This document shows positions 7,883 to 16,113 of a stretch of DNA of 64,000 nt, piece after piece. Each line of letters begins with the position of its first letter. The first letter of the stretch is position 1. The translations under genes and the position numbers were made by a program. A model generated the notes under the pieces. That model saw nothing but the letters and a program-made list of their open reading frames with translations. It had not been told where the DNA came from and did no database searches. The stretch spans positions 1 to 64,000 of the forward strand of contig CBDAPL010000001.1 in NCBI GenBank assembly GCA_965198495.1, given 5' to 3'. This stretch comes from RH-AL1 sp965198495. Its GTDB lineage: Bacteria > Pseudomonadota > Alphaproteobacteria > Rhizobiales > Beijerinckiaceae.

Positions 7883-9067
7883 TTAAACGGCGGTCCAGCC
7901 CGACCGGACGTCGGTCGGCGATTTGGTCAGGTGCACGTGGGTATCGACGTGATCGATCCAGCTCGTGGGGATGAAGTGATGCTGGCCGTCCGGCGAGTCG
8001 CTCTTCGTCAGCTTGATGCGGTCGCCGTCGTGATGATCGACCGTACCGACATGGCTGCCGTCCGACGCGAGGACGGGCATGTGCTCGACGATCTCCGCGC
8101 CGAACGCGCTGACGGCCGAGGTGTGGCCGCCGGCAACGGCGCCGGTGTGTCCGAGACCGCCGGTTCGCGCGTCGTCGACCTCGAGTTCGGTCTTACGGAC
8201 CGTCTCGTTGATCTCCTGCGTGCGATCGTGCGCCGTCTTGCCGAGGGATACCTCTTCGTAGACGTGCGCCTCCTTCGAGACGACCGCCTCCTCGCTGTGC
8301 TGCTCGGCGGAGATCGTGCGCTCCTGGAACAGGTTCTCGCCGGCGCCGAGCGGACGGTTGACGGGACGGCGCGCGACGTCGACCTGCTCGTTGCGCAGGT
8401 TGATCGATTCGTGCACCGGCGTCTCGACGACGTAGCTGCGCAGGCGCACCCGGCCGTGATTCACGTCGCGCTTGCCGACGCGAAGCGTTTCCTCAGCGAG
8501 CTGGATCGTCTCCTCGCCGGTCGCGAGCGCCGCATCTCTCCCCACCGTCGAGCCGCCGGCAACACCGACCGGCGTTGTCGCGGCCGCCGTGGAGGTCGTA
8601 TGCCCCATGCCGGGCGCATTGGTGCCGTAGGACGCCGCCGTCGAGGTCTCGACCGCCGTCGTCGCGCCGTGGTAGCCCGACCAGCCTTCCGACTTCCACT
8701 GCGTCTCGCGCTCGTCCATGTCGACCGCCCCCTCGTCGTCGAGGATGCCGAGGACGTGATCGTAATGCGCCTCGTCGGTATGCGCGGAGAGGAGGAAGCC
8801 GCCGCGATGCAGGCCTTCCGCGTAGAGATGCTTGTCCTCTTCCGGCGCGAACAGGTTCTTCACCGAACCCCAGAAACCAGGCTCTTGTGCGCCAGACGTC
8901 GTCGTCGCGGCGGTGCCCGTCGTGGTGCGCGGGTTGCCCTCGACAATGGACACCATCGTGGCGGGAACGCCCGCACTGATGACGTTGGCCTTCGCTTTGT
9001 CGGCGGCGGCGCGCGTGTCGAAGAAGGCGGTGATGGTGCGGTCGTGATTGTAGGATGCTTCGGTCAT
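7883..9067 (-). CDS. DUF2382 (YsnF/AvaK) stress protein with DUF2171-like C-terminus
   Basis: The 394-residue protein has three parts. The N-terminal ~120 residues (TITAFFDTRAAADKAKANVI, then a GF.LSAHTDEAHYDHVLGIL block) look like the general-stress YflT-type domain. A Ser/Thr/Ala/Gly-rich linker follows. A DUF2382 domain spans about 190-300 (IQLAEETLRVGKRDVNHGRV, then RPVNRPLGAGENLFQERTI, then EVSLGKTAHDRTQ). The C-terminal ~80 residues (MPVLASDGSHVGTVDHHDGD) match a DUF2171/PRC-barrel-like unit. These modules recur in stress-induced soluble proteins. The start overlaps the previous gene's stop by 4 nt (ATGA), so the two are translationally coupled. Confidence 0.85.
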   Translation of the reverse strand: MTEASYNHDRTITAFFDTRAAADKAKANVISAGVPATMVSIVEGNPRTTTGTAATTTSGAQEPGFWGSVKNLFAPEEDKHLYAEGLHRGGFLLSAHTDEAHYDHVLGILDDEGAVDMDERETQWKSEGWSGYHGATTAVETSTAASYGTNAPGMGHTTSTAAATTPVGVAGGSTVGRDAALATGEETIQLAEETLRVGKRDVNHGRVRLRSYVVETPVHESINLRNEQVDVARRPVNRPLGAGENLFQERTISAEQHSEEAVVSKEAHVYEEVSLGKTAHDRTQEINETVRKTELEVDDARTGGLGHTGAVAGGHTSAVSAFGAEIVEHMPVLASDGSHVGTVDHHDGDRIKLTKSDSPDGQHHFIPTSWIDHVDTHVHLTKSPTDVRSGWTAV

Positions 9068-9501
9068 GGTGTTTCCTCGTCGTGCGGTGTTGGCTCGATC
9101 GACAATCTGTCGCCGGAGACGTTCTGGCGTTCCACCACGGCACGCTGCCGGCGCAGCGTGACGTGGGATTCGATGTGGTCCGTCGCGCTGGTCCGCCGGA
9201 TGTGGATCTCCTCCTTGAGGAAGAGCCGCTTCTCGACGACCAGGATTTCCTCGAGCACCGGGACGATCGTCAGATCGCCTTCGGTCCTGATGCGCGGGAC
9301 GATCTCGACCTCGCGGCCGATCGGCACCCGCGTCACGCTTGTGGAGTCGCGTTCGAGAGCGGCTTCGACCTTTTCCTCGAACGTCTCGGTCAAGGTCCTG
9401 ACCTCAACACGGCCGGTCGTGACCCGTGTCTTGCCGACGCTCAGCCGTTCCTCGACGAGAGGGATGGCGCCATGGTCGCTTTCGTCTTCGATCTCGGCCA
9501 T
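9064..9501 (-). CDS. DUF2382 domain protein
   Basis: This 145-residue protein consists almost entirely of a DUF2382 (YsnF/AvaK) domain: IPLVEERLSVGKTRVTTGRV, then VEIVPRIRTEGDLTIVPVLE, then ILVVEKRLFLKEEIHIRRT, with alternating acidic and basic beta-hairpin repeats. It overlaps the start of the larger DUF2382 gene by 4 nt and follows the membrane-protein gene by 48 nt, forming a three-gene minus-strand operon. A role in general stress tolerance is inferred from the family and context. Confidence 0.85.
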   Translation of the reverse strand: MAEIEDESDHGAIPLVEERLSVGKTRVTTGRVEVRTLTETFEEKVEAALERDSTSVTRVPIGREVEIVPRIRTEGDLTIVPVLEEILVVEKRLFLKEEIHIRRTSATDHIESHVTLRRQRAVVERQNVSGDRLSIEPTPHDEETP

Positions 9502-9549
9502 GGCGTTTCCCGCTCGTCAGACACGTCCCTGTTCGTCAGACTCCAGGGA

Positions 9550-10488
9550 TCACGCCGTCCGGGCCACCGGCACGACACGCTCCCGATCTATGACACGGCG
9601 CTGGATCGCCACGGCCCCACCCAGCGCGGCGGCGATAGCCCCGAGCAGCAGGTCGACGAAGAGGGCGAAGGACGTCTTGGACGCGCCCGACGCGGTCGTG
9701 TCGGCGGCGGCGGTGGCCTTCTGCTTGGCCTGGTCTTCCGTCTGCTGGATCTTGGCCTGCGCGTCGTCGAACTTCTTCGTCGCGTCCGCCTTGCTGATCT
9801 TCATCTGCGCGGCGGTGATGTCGATGATCCGCTCCTTGGCGGCGGGGGCATCCGCGCCGCCCTGCTCGTATGTGACGATGTTCTGGGCGATCGCCTTCTG
9901 CGCATCCTGCGGGCTCATCGTCGCCGGATCAGTCGCCGTCGAAGGCTGAAGGTAGGCTTGCGCCTGCTGCTGCACCACGTCGGGGGAAACACCGAAGCTT
10001 TTGGCGACCGGCTCGGCGGCGCTCTTGATCCCGCTTCCGGCCGAGGACGCGACGCTGCCCAGTGCCGAGAAACCGCCGCCAATCAGGCTGCCGACGGCCG
10101 AGGACAGCAGGTAGAGCGTGAGGATCGTGGCGATGCCCCAGGTGATGAGGCCATGCAGGAAGCCGTCGAACCTGATCTCGTTGCCGGCCAGCCAGGCGGC
10201 GGCGTAGCCCCCGGCGAAGAGCGCGACGCACGTGCTGGCAACCCACCACACGCCGGCGCCGATGCCGAAGCTCGACGCGTCGGGCGTGCTGCCGGCGGCG
10301 ACGTTGACGGACCCGAGACCGATGCCGGCGCCAAGCAGGCTGAGCAGGATCTGTATCGACACGGCAAGGACCACGCCGCCGAAAATGGCGCCCCAGGCGA
10401 TCCGGCGATGGATGTGACTGCCAGTAACAGGCATTTGATACACTTCGCCGCCGGCAGGCGTCACCTGCCGGTCATAAATATTACTCAT
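9550..10488 (-). CDS. Multispanning membrane protein of the stress cluster
   Basis: The 312-residue protein starts MSNIYDRQVTPAGGEVYQMP. Predicted membrane helices are IAWGAIFGGVVLAVSIQILL, a GAGVWWVASTCVALFAGGYA segment, GLITWGIATILTLYLLSSAV and a C-terminal FALFVDLLLGAIAAALGGAV segment. Between them is a long soluble Ala/Gln/Lys-rich region (about 160-270) that looks helical. This resembles uncharacterised PhnA-like/CAP-type membrane proteins of Rhizobiales. The start at 10488 is preferred over an in-frame ATG at 10569 because the N-terminal pattern fits and an AAGG precedes it, but this choice is uncertain. It is the first gene of the DUF2382 operon. Confidence 0.75.
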   Translation of the reverse strand: MSNIYDRQVTPAGGEVYQMPVTGSHIHRRIAWGAIFGGVVLAVSIQILLSLLGAGIGLGSVNVAAGSTPDASSFGIGAGVWWVASTCVALFAGGYAAAWLAGNEIRFDGFLHGLITWGIATILTLYLLSSAVGSLIGGGFSALGSVASSAGSGIKSAAEPVAKSFGVSPDVVQQQAQAYLQPSTATDPATMSPQDAQKAIAQNIVTYEQGGADAPAAKERIIDITAAQMKISKADATKKFDDAQAKIQQTEDQAKQKATAAADTTASGASKTSFALFVDLLLGAIAAALGGAVAIQRRVIDRERVVPVARTA

Positions 10489-11277
10489 GTTAAGATTTGC
10501 CTTTAAGTTGAAACCGCCGACCTCATCTAAATGGAGCGACAACCAAGATTTACCATGGGTCAAAAGCACTAATTGTATGATCCAGAAGAGCTAGGCTTTG
10601 TACCTCTGGCTGCCGGATAGGATCACCCCATCGCAGCGCGGTGTTCACGCGTCGGATGAGGCAGGATCGTTCATGCGACGGAGTTCGGGCGACGGTATCC
10701 CCCGGGAGCGCGCCGGCAACCTCGCTCTCGTGATGTCAGCAGTGTCGATACTGGCCGCCGGATCCTGGAAACCGGCGCGCCAAGTGCTCGGAAGGCCTGA
10801 CTTGATTCTACGCGATCCCACGCCGCCGACTTGTTACAATTGTTTGGTGGCGAACGGGGATCGGCTCACCGGCCCGTTTTACGCAGCTACGTTCCCGTCA
10901 TGACACGCGGGACATTGTCCGTCACGAGGCACCGCATCCGGTGTCCGTCACGTCATCCTACCAAGCGTTTCGACGACACTTGGTCGCAAACAAATTTCAC
11001 GCATTTCATCTGCCGGTCCGTCCGCCAAGATCGGAGCCTCGCTCCGGTCCTCAAGGCCCGCGGCGGCGCTGCGCCGCATCTCTCAAAAGCGCTGAGCGCC
11101 AACAAGGCGGGTTCGCCGAGGTGCGGGAGCGGCCGACGCCGTTGGTCGCTCCCTTTTCGTGAGCCAAAATGGCTGTTCACTCACCCTCTCTCATGCCTGA
11201 TGCCGTGCCGACGCACCAGCCTTGAACCTATCCAGCCGGACCTGGAATATTGCTCAAGTCCGATTGGCAGGGTCGGT
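10489..11277. other. Long intergenic region without a convincing gene
   Basis: About 790 bp separates the stress operon from the next small gene. Short frames here have poor codon character and no ribosome-binding sites. The left end should hold the promoter of the DUF2382 operon. The right part contains several GC-rich inverted repeats (for example GGCGGCGCTGCGCC near 11065 and GCGCTGAGCGC near 11090) and ends in a good intrinsic terminator at 11125-11157, so an untranslated RNA on the plus strand is conceivable. Confidence 0.5.
11125..11157 (+). terminator. Intrinsic terminator with no obvious gene upstream
   Basis: A 10-bp stem (GGGAGCGGCC at 11125-11134 pairing with GGTCGCTCCC at 11144-11153, including one G.T wobble) has a 9-nt loop and is followed directly by TTTT. 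No protein-coding gene on the plus strand precedes it. Confidence 0.65.
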
Positions 11278-11454
11278 CTAATCTTTGGCCAGATCCGGGC
11301 CGGCGCTCGCGTCATGGTCCGGCTGCGCGGGCGCTTCGCCATCGCCGGGGCTCCCCTTCTTCTCGCTTTTCGCTTTCGCCTTGTCGGCCATCTTGGCGGC
11401 TTTGGCCTTTTCGCGCTCGCGCCTCTCGAAATCGTAACTTGGCTTTCTCGGCAT
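11278..11454 (-). CDS. Small highly charged protein
   Basis: A 58-codon frame encodes MPRKPSYDFERREREKAKAA, continuing with a Lys/Ala-rich helix (KMADKAKAKSEKK), a Gly/Pro/Asp-rich tail and a TAG stop at 11278-11280. A GGAAG-type Shine-Dalgarno lies about 7 nt before the ATG. Short proteins beginning MPRKPNYDFERRERE-like are common single-gene products in Rhizobiales, so this is very likely real although their function is unknown. The protein should be cytoplasmic and largely helical or disordered. Confidence 0.75.
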   Translation of the reverse strand: MPRKPSYDFERREREKAKAAKMADKAKAKSEKKGSPGDGEAPAQPDHDASAGPDLAKD

Positions 11455-11644
11455 CCTGGCTTCCTTACGGCGGTGATGAGAGCGGCGGGTTGCTCGGCGC
11501 GGACTGATGGCATCGACATCTGGGAACCGCTAGGCTCCGCGACATCGGTGCACGCCTCGCTGAACGAAAAGTTCGCTATGGCAAGCATAGCCCTGGTGAC
11601 CCGCGAAGCGATAGCTTTGTTCGAAGCGGAAGACGGAGATCGGC

Positions 11645-12889
11645 TTGCGAGTCAAGACCAGCCTCGACGTCCTGAACTTCGCTCTGGCCGGCGCGCGCGA
11701 GGGGTTCGGCCCGTTCCTCGGCGTCTACATGCAGGCGAAGGGCTTCGATCCGGCCTCGACCGGAGTGGCGATGTCGCTCGCCGGCGTCAGCGGTCTTCTC
11801 GCCACGACGCCGATCGGCACGCTGGTGGACCGGGTGCGAAGCAAGCGCTCCCTCCTCGTGGCGGCCGTGTGCGCCATCGCGATCGGGGCCGTCGCGATCG
11901 TCACGACGCGCAGCATCTGGATCGTCGGTCTGGCGCAGCTTCTCATCGGTATCGGCGACACCAGCATCGCGCCCCTGCTTGCCGCGATCACGCTCGGCAT
12001 CGTCGGGCCGAAGATCTTCGCGGAGAGGATCTCGCGCAACGAGGCCTTCAACCATGCCGGCAACGCGATCAACGCGGCGCTTTCGGCCGTGCTCGGCTAC
12101 ACGCTCGGCCTCGGCTACGTGGCGCTCGCGATCGTCGTGATGGCGGTCGCCTCCAGCGCCGTGGTCACGCAGATCGCGCCCGGCAGCATCGATCACGTGC
12201 GCGCCAGCGGTGGCGAGGCCGATGAGCGCTCGACCTTGCGCGTCCTGGTGGGCACGCCGGGTCTGCTGCTGCTCGCCACCAGCGTGATGCTGTTCCAGAC
12301 CGCCAGCGGTGCGCTGCTGCCGTTCCTGGCGCAGGCGCGCACGGCGGCCGGCAGCGATCCCAGCATCACGACCGGTGTCATGACCGTCGTCGCGCAGACG
12401 ACCATGGTCGGCGCCGCCCTCCTGGCCGGCACCCTGGGGCGCCGCTTCGGGCAGGCCCGCGTCATGACGATCAGCCTGGCGATCGCCGTGGTGCGCGGTC
12501 TCATCGCGGCGCGCGCGACGTCCTGGGCGCCGGTGATCGCGGTGGAGGTGCTGGAGGGTGTCGCGATGGGCTTGAGCGGCGTCGCCATTCCCGCGCTCAC
12601 CGCCAGCTTGATGCAGGGAAGCGGACGCTCCAGCGCCGGCCTCGGCGTGGTGCTGACGGCCTTCGGCGCCGGCGCCACGTTGAGCCCGCTCGTCGCCGGC
12701 ATCGTGGCGCAGAAGCTCGGCTTCCCCGCGGCCTTCGTGGGTCTGTCGATCGTCGCGGCGGTGGGACTCGTGCTCTGGACCGTCGGTCGCCGCTGGTTCG
12801 GCAGCGGCAGGCTCGAAGCGCTCGCTGGCGTCGACGACGGGGCGGACGCGCCGGAGCCGGCGGCCGATGTCGAGCCGGTGCGGACGTGA
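11645..12889 (+). CDS. MFS transporter
   Basis: The 414-residue protein is a 12-segment major facilitator. The cytoplasmic loop-2 motif region reads GTLVDRVRSKRSLL, matching the MFS G-x-(L/A)-D-R-x-G-R-R-x-L pattern, and helices run regularly from residue 10 to 395. The C-terminus is a short acidic Pro/Ala tail. Translation seems to start at a TTG (11645) preceded by GGAG, since no ATG fits before the first helix. The substrate cannot be predicted, and drug or metabolite efflux is usual for such solitary transporters. A GC-rich hairpin follows the stop. Confidence 0.85.
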   Translation: MRVKTSLDVLNFALAGAREGFGPFLGVYMQAKGFDPASTGVAMSLAGVSGLLATTPIGTLVDRVRSKRSLLVAAVCAIAIGAVAIVTTRSIWIVGLAQLLIGIGDTSIAPLLAAITLGIVGPKIFAERISRNEAFNHAGNAINAALSAVLGYTLGLGYVALAIVVMAVASSAVVTQIAPGSIDHVRASGGEADERSTLRVLVGTPGLLLLATSVMLFQTASGALLPFLAQARTAAGSDPSITTGVMTVVAQTTMVGAALLAGTLGRRFGQARVMTISLAIAVVRGLIAARATSWAPVIAVEVLEGVAMGLSGVAIPALTASLMQGSGRSSAGLGVVLTAFGAGATLSPLVAGIVAQKLGFPAAFVGLSIVAAVGLVLWTVGRRWFGSGRLEALAGVDDGADAPEPAADVEPVRT

Positions 12890-12914
12890 AGGGTACGCCC
12901 GGGAGTCCGACCTG

Positions 12915-12930
12915 GAGCCCGCCCGGGCTC
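12915..12930 (+). terminator. Short hairpin after the MFS gene
   Basis: A 6-bp stem, GAGCCC / GGGCTC, with a 4-nt loop begins about 25 nt after the MFS stop and is followed by TCTTGG. It is a weak candidate for an intrinsic terminator. Confidence 0.4.
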
Positions 12931-13030
12931 TCTTGGTCGCATCACATCAAGCGATCGTCGGATTGACGATTTAGAAACCATAATTTAAGGTAGAAGTACC
13001 GTCATTGATCGCAGGCCGACGATGATCTCC

Positions 13031-13064
13031 ATGACGCTTATGACGCTATGACGCTTATGACGCT
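13031..13064. repeat. 17-bp perfect tandem repeat (x2)
   Basis: The unit ATGACGCTTATGACGCT occurs twice head to tail, and each unit is itself two ATGACGCT half-units. It lies about 170 bp upstream of the cytochrome b561 gene, in non-coding sequence. Confidence 0.85.
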
Positions 13065-13233
13065 GAAATGTAACGAAGCGTGCATTCTTCGAATGTCGCC
13101 CACCGGCGACACACTGGTTCTCTCAACGCGCGCCCACTCAGCACCAAACTTGTCTTTTCAGCCGCGCCGACCGGCGGGTCTCCCGCCGCCGCCCGGGCAA
13201 TGCTAGGACCAAGCTCGCAAGGAGGCGAAGCGC

Positions 13234-13848
13234 ATGAAGAATGTCACGAACTTCTCGTCGGTGCAGTACGAACCCGTGGTCAGGGCGGGGCGCTACAAGG
13301 CGGGCGCGCAGGCGTTCCACTGGATCACCGCGCTGCTGATGTTCGCGGTCATCCCGCTCGGCTGGATCTTCGCCGAGTTCAAGACCAAGAACGGCGCCTT
13401 CGAGGCGCCGATCCCCGGGACGCCGGGCCACTACGCCTCGCTGCATAAGACGATCGGGCTCCTCATCTTCGCGATCGTCGCGGCGCGCATCGTCTTTCGC
13501 GCGGTGAACCCGCCGCCGGCGCTGCCCGGCCGCATGCCCGGCTGGGAGAAGGGGCTGTCCGTCGCCTCGCACTGGCTGCTCTACGCGATCCTCATCGTCA
13601 TGCCGGTGTCGGGCTACATCATGTCGTCGGCCGGCGATCGCCCGATCAGCATCCTCGGCCTGTTCGACTTTCCCAAGCTGCCGGTCAGCAAGGCGGTCGG
13701 GGGCAACGCCAAGGACATTCACATCTACGTGCAGTTCGCCGTCTACGCGCTGATCGCGCTGCACGTCCTCGCCACGGCCTGGCACCTCATGGTCCGGCGC
13801 GACGCGATCCTCGATCGCATGCTGCCGCGCCAGGCGAACGCGGACTAG
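13234..13848 (+). CDS. Cytochrome b561 family protein
   Basis: The 204-residue inner-membrane protein has the four-helix cytochrome b561 layout with haem-ligand histidines in helix contexts: FHWITALLMFAV near residue 29, HKTIGLLIFAIVAARI near 71, SHWLLYAILIVMPVSGYIM near 112, and LHVLATAWHLMVRRD near 173. The family moves electrons from quinol or other donors using two b haems. AGGAGG precedes the ATG (CAAGGAGGCGAAGCGC). It is followed after 3 nt by a methyltransferase, so they are probably co-transcribed. Its electron partner is unknown. Confidence 0.9.
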   Translation: MKNVTNFSSVQYEPVVRAGRYKAGAQAFHWITALLMFAVIPLGWIFAEFKTKNGAFEAPIPGTPGHYASLHKTIGLLIFAIVAARIVFRAVNPPPALPGRMPGWEKGLSVASHWLLYAILIVMPVSGYIMSSAGDRPISILGLFDFPKLPVSKAVGGNAKDIHIYVQFAVYALIALHVLATAWHLMVRRDAILDRMLPRQANAD

Positions 13849-13851
13849 CCC

Positions 13852-14688
13852 GTGCAGCAGCGCAAGGAGCCTCGCGTGGTCCTGCCGGCCGGCGCCTCGG
13901 CGCTGCGCGACTACACCGCGCCCGCCGTCAACTTCGGCGCGACCGCCGCCGATTACTCGCGCTGGCGCGTCGGTTTCCCGCAGAGCTTCTTCAAGCGGCT
14001 CTTCTCGGAAGACTGGGTGCATACCGGCGACAGGGTGCTCGATCTCGGCACCGGCACCGGCACGATCGCGCGCGGCCTCGCCCTGCGCGGCTGTCATGTC
14101 ACCGGGCTCGACTCCGAGCAGCACCTGCTGACGGAGGCGGCGCGGCTCGATCGCGAGGCGGCGACCGGCGTCACCTACGTCGAGGGCAGGGCGGAGGCGA
14201 CCGGCCTGCCGCCGCGCGGCTTCGACGCGGTCACCGCCGGCCAGTGCTGGCATTTCTTCGATCGTTCGCGGGCCATTGCCGAGGTCGGCCGCATCCTCGC
14301 GCCTGGCGGCCGTCTGATCATCGCGCACTTCGATTGGCTGCCGATGCGCGACAACGTGGTCGCCATGACGGAGCGACTGGTGGAACGCTACAATCCCGAT
14401 TGGCGGCTCGGCAACGATTCGGGCATCTACCCGCCCTGGCTCGCCGATGCGTCGGGCGAAGGCTTCGTCGGGTTGGAGACGTTTTCCTTCGACGTCGATG
14501 TCGCCTACACGCACGAGGCCTGGCGTGGTCGCATCCGAGCGAGCGCCGGTGTCGGCGCCTCGCTGCCGCCGGCCGGTGTCGCGCGCTTCGACGAGGATCT
14601 CGCGGCCGTGCTGAGGCGCGATTGGCCGCTCGAGCCGCTGCTCATCCCCCACCGCGTCTGGGCGCTCAAAGCGGAATGGCCGGGTTGA
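13852..14688 (+). CDS. SAM-dependent methyltransferase
   Basis: The 278-residue class I methyltransferase carries the glycine-rich SAM-binding motif VLDLGTGTGTIARGLALRG near residue 62. It is followed by GLDSEQHLL (acidic residue contacting the ribose) and an AGQCWHFFDRSRAI segment in the motif IV region. It is of the Methyltransf_11/UbiE-like type, but the substrate cannot be inferred. A GTG at 13852, 3 nt after the cytochrome b561 stop, is the likely start. The close spacing suggests an operon with the b561 gene. Confidence 0.8.
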   Translation: MQQRKEPRVVLPAGASALRDYTAPAVNFGATAADYSRWRVGFPQSFFKRLFSEDWVHTGDRVLDLGTGTGTIARGLALRGCHVTGLDSEQHLLTEAARLDREAATGVTYVEGRAEATGLPPRGFDAVTAGQCWHFFDRSRAIAEVGRILAPGGRLIIAHFDWLPMRDNVVAMTERLVERYNPDWRLGNDSGIYPPWLADASGEGFVGLETFSFDVDVAYTHEAWRGRIRASAGVGASLPPAGVARFDEDLAAVLRRDWPLEPLLIPHRVWALKAEWPG

Positions 14689-14811
14689 CCGCGGCGCGCC
14701 GCGCGACACGGTCAAAGTAACCTTACGCGGGCTTGACCATTTACGTCATCGCGACGGCATGTAAGGACCTGACTGAACTCGCTTGTTGCTTACTCAGTGT
14801 CGAGGTTCGTC

Positions 14812-15489
14812 ATGCGTTTACTCTTGTCTTTCACCACGTTTGCTTTGCTTGCCGGCACAAACATCGCTTCGGCCACGGTCAGCGTGGCGATCGATCTGAC
14901 GCATCAGCGCATGCGTGTCGAGGGCAGCGAGGGCACTTACGACTGGCCGATCTCGAGCGCGCGATCCGGCTTCTCCACGCCGGGTGGCAGTTTCGCGCCG
15001 ACGCACCTCGAACTCATGCACTATTCCAAGAAGTACCACATGTCGCCGATGCCCCACGCGATCTTCTTTCGCGGGGGTTACGCGATCCACGGCACGTACT
15101 CGACCGCCTCGCTCGGCCGGCCCGCCTCGCACGGCTGCGTCCGCCTTGCGCCGGGCGATGCCGCCACGCTCTACGGCATGGTCCAGCGCGAGGGCGCGCG
15201 CATCTCGATCAGCGGGTCGCCGCCGGCGTCTCGCCCTTTCATGGAGGCGAGCTACCCTCGTCGCAGGTCCTCGACCGGATCGTACGGGGCGCCGCGGGTG
15301 AGCGACGGAACCTCGGTCGAGAGTTACGGGATCGAGGACGCTCAGCGCCCCTACCGCAGCACGCGGCGCTACGGCTATATTCAGCAACCGCAATATTACG
15401 ACTACGGCCAAAACAATGGCTACGGCCAGAGTTACGGCTACGGCCAGACCGGTCAGGGCTTCGGCTACGCCTATACTCCCGACTTCTGA
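14812..15489 (+). CDS. L,D-transpeptidase with Tyr/Gly/Gln-rich tail
   Basis: The 225-residue exported protein has a signal peptide (residues 1-21) and a YkuD-type L,D-transpeptidase domain with the catalytic motif ASHGCVRLAP (nucleophile Cys109, His107) and the upstream AIHGTYS. Such enzymes form 3-3 peptidoglycan cross-links or attach proteins to the wall. Unusually, the last ~45 residues are a low-complexity Tyr/Gly/Gln/Asn tail (YGQNNGYGQSYGYGQ). The ATG at 14812 begins a canonical signal peptide; a GTG at 14797 is the alternative. The next-but-one feature is a close paralogue with the same domain but without this tail. Confidence 0.9.
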   Translation: MRLLLSFTTFALLAGTNIASATVSVAIDLTHQRMRVEGSEGTYDWPISSARSGFSTPGGSFAPTHLELMHYSKKYHMSPMPHAIFFRGGYAIHGTYSTASLGRPASHGCVRLAPGDAATLYGMVQREGARISISGSPPASRPFMEASYPRRRSSTGSYGAPRVSDGTSVESYGIEDAQRPYRSTRRYGYIQQPQYYDYGQNNGYGQSYGYGQTGQGFGYAYTPDF

Positions 15490-15512
15490 CGCCGAGGCTT
15501 GTGGCATGGAAA

Positions 15513-15547
15513 ACGCGCCCGGCGACTTAATCGCCGGCGCGTTTGTT
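15513..15547 (+). terminator. Intrinsic terminator after the first L,D-transpeptidase
   Basis: A ~12-bp GC-rich stem with one bulge (ACGCGCCCGGCGA / TCGCCGGCGCGT) and a CTTAA loop is followed by TTGTTT. It separates the two transpeptidase genes, which therefore probably have separate promoters. Confidence 0.8.
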
Positions 15548-15620
15548 TGGTGATTTACGCTCAACATCGCGCGTGGAAGGTAGACGAGACCTTTCCGTCG
15601 ATTTCCCTAAAGAGGCTTCC

Positions 15621-16112
15621 ATGCTGAGAATCTTGTTTGGCGCGACACTTCTCTCGACGGTCGCGGCCCTGCCGGCGATGGCCGCCGTCGACGTCACCAT
15701 CGATCTCGCCACCCAGCGCATGCACGTGCAATCCGCGCAGGGCGCCTACGACTGGCCGGTTTCGACCGCCCGCGAGGGCTACGTCACGCCGACCGGCACC
15801 TTCCAGCCGCAGCGCCTCGCCGAGGTGTACTATTCCAAGAAGTACGACAACGCGCCGATGCCGCACGCGATCTTCTTCTATTACGGTTTCGCGATCCACG
15901 GCAGCTACGAGACCAAGCACCTCGGGCATCCCGCCTCGCACGGCTGCGTGCGCCTCGCGCCCGCCAACGCCGCCAAGCTCTACAGCCTGGTCAGGGCGGA
16001 AGGCGCGACCATTACCATCACCGGCACGCCGCCCGGCCAGGCGCCCTACGCGGCCGTCGCGTCCAATTCGGACAAATCCGGCGGTGGTCTCCTCTCGTTC
16101 CTCGGGTTCTAG
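15621..16112 (+). CDS. L,D-transpeptidase
   Basis: The 163-residue paralogue of the preceding enzyme has a signal peptide (1-22, ending PAMAAV) and the same YkuD core: YDWPVSTAREGYVTPTGTF, PMPHAIFFYYG, AIHGSY and ASHGCVRLAP with Cys109. The two proteins share block-by-block identity over the catalytic domain, indicating a tandem duplication. This copy ends shortly after the domain with GGGLLSFLGF. AGAGG precedes the ATG at 15621. The downstream small secreted protein starts 1 nt after its stop, so they form an operon. Confidence 0.9.
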   Translation: MLRILFGATLLSTVAALPAMAAVDVTIDLATQRMHVQSAQGAYDWPVSTAREGYVTPTGTFQPQRLAEVYYSKKYDNAPMPHAIFFYYGFAIHGSYETKHLGHPASHGCVRLAPANAAKLYSLVRAEGATITITGTPPGQAPYAAVASNSDKSGGGLLSFLGF

Positions 16113-16113
16113 C

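Noticed and set aside
7871..9949. 692-codon plus-strand open frame across the DUF2382 genes
   Set aside because: It is antisense to two clearly recognisable DUF2382 genes and has the Arg/Val/Asp-rich composition of a shadow frame.
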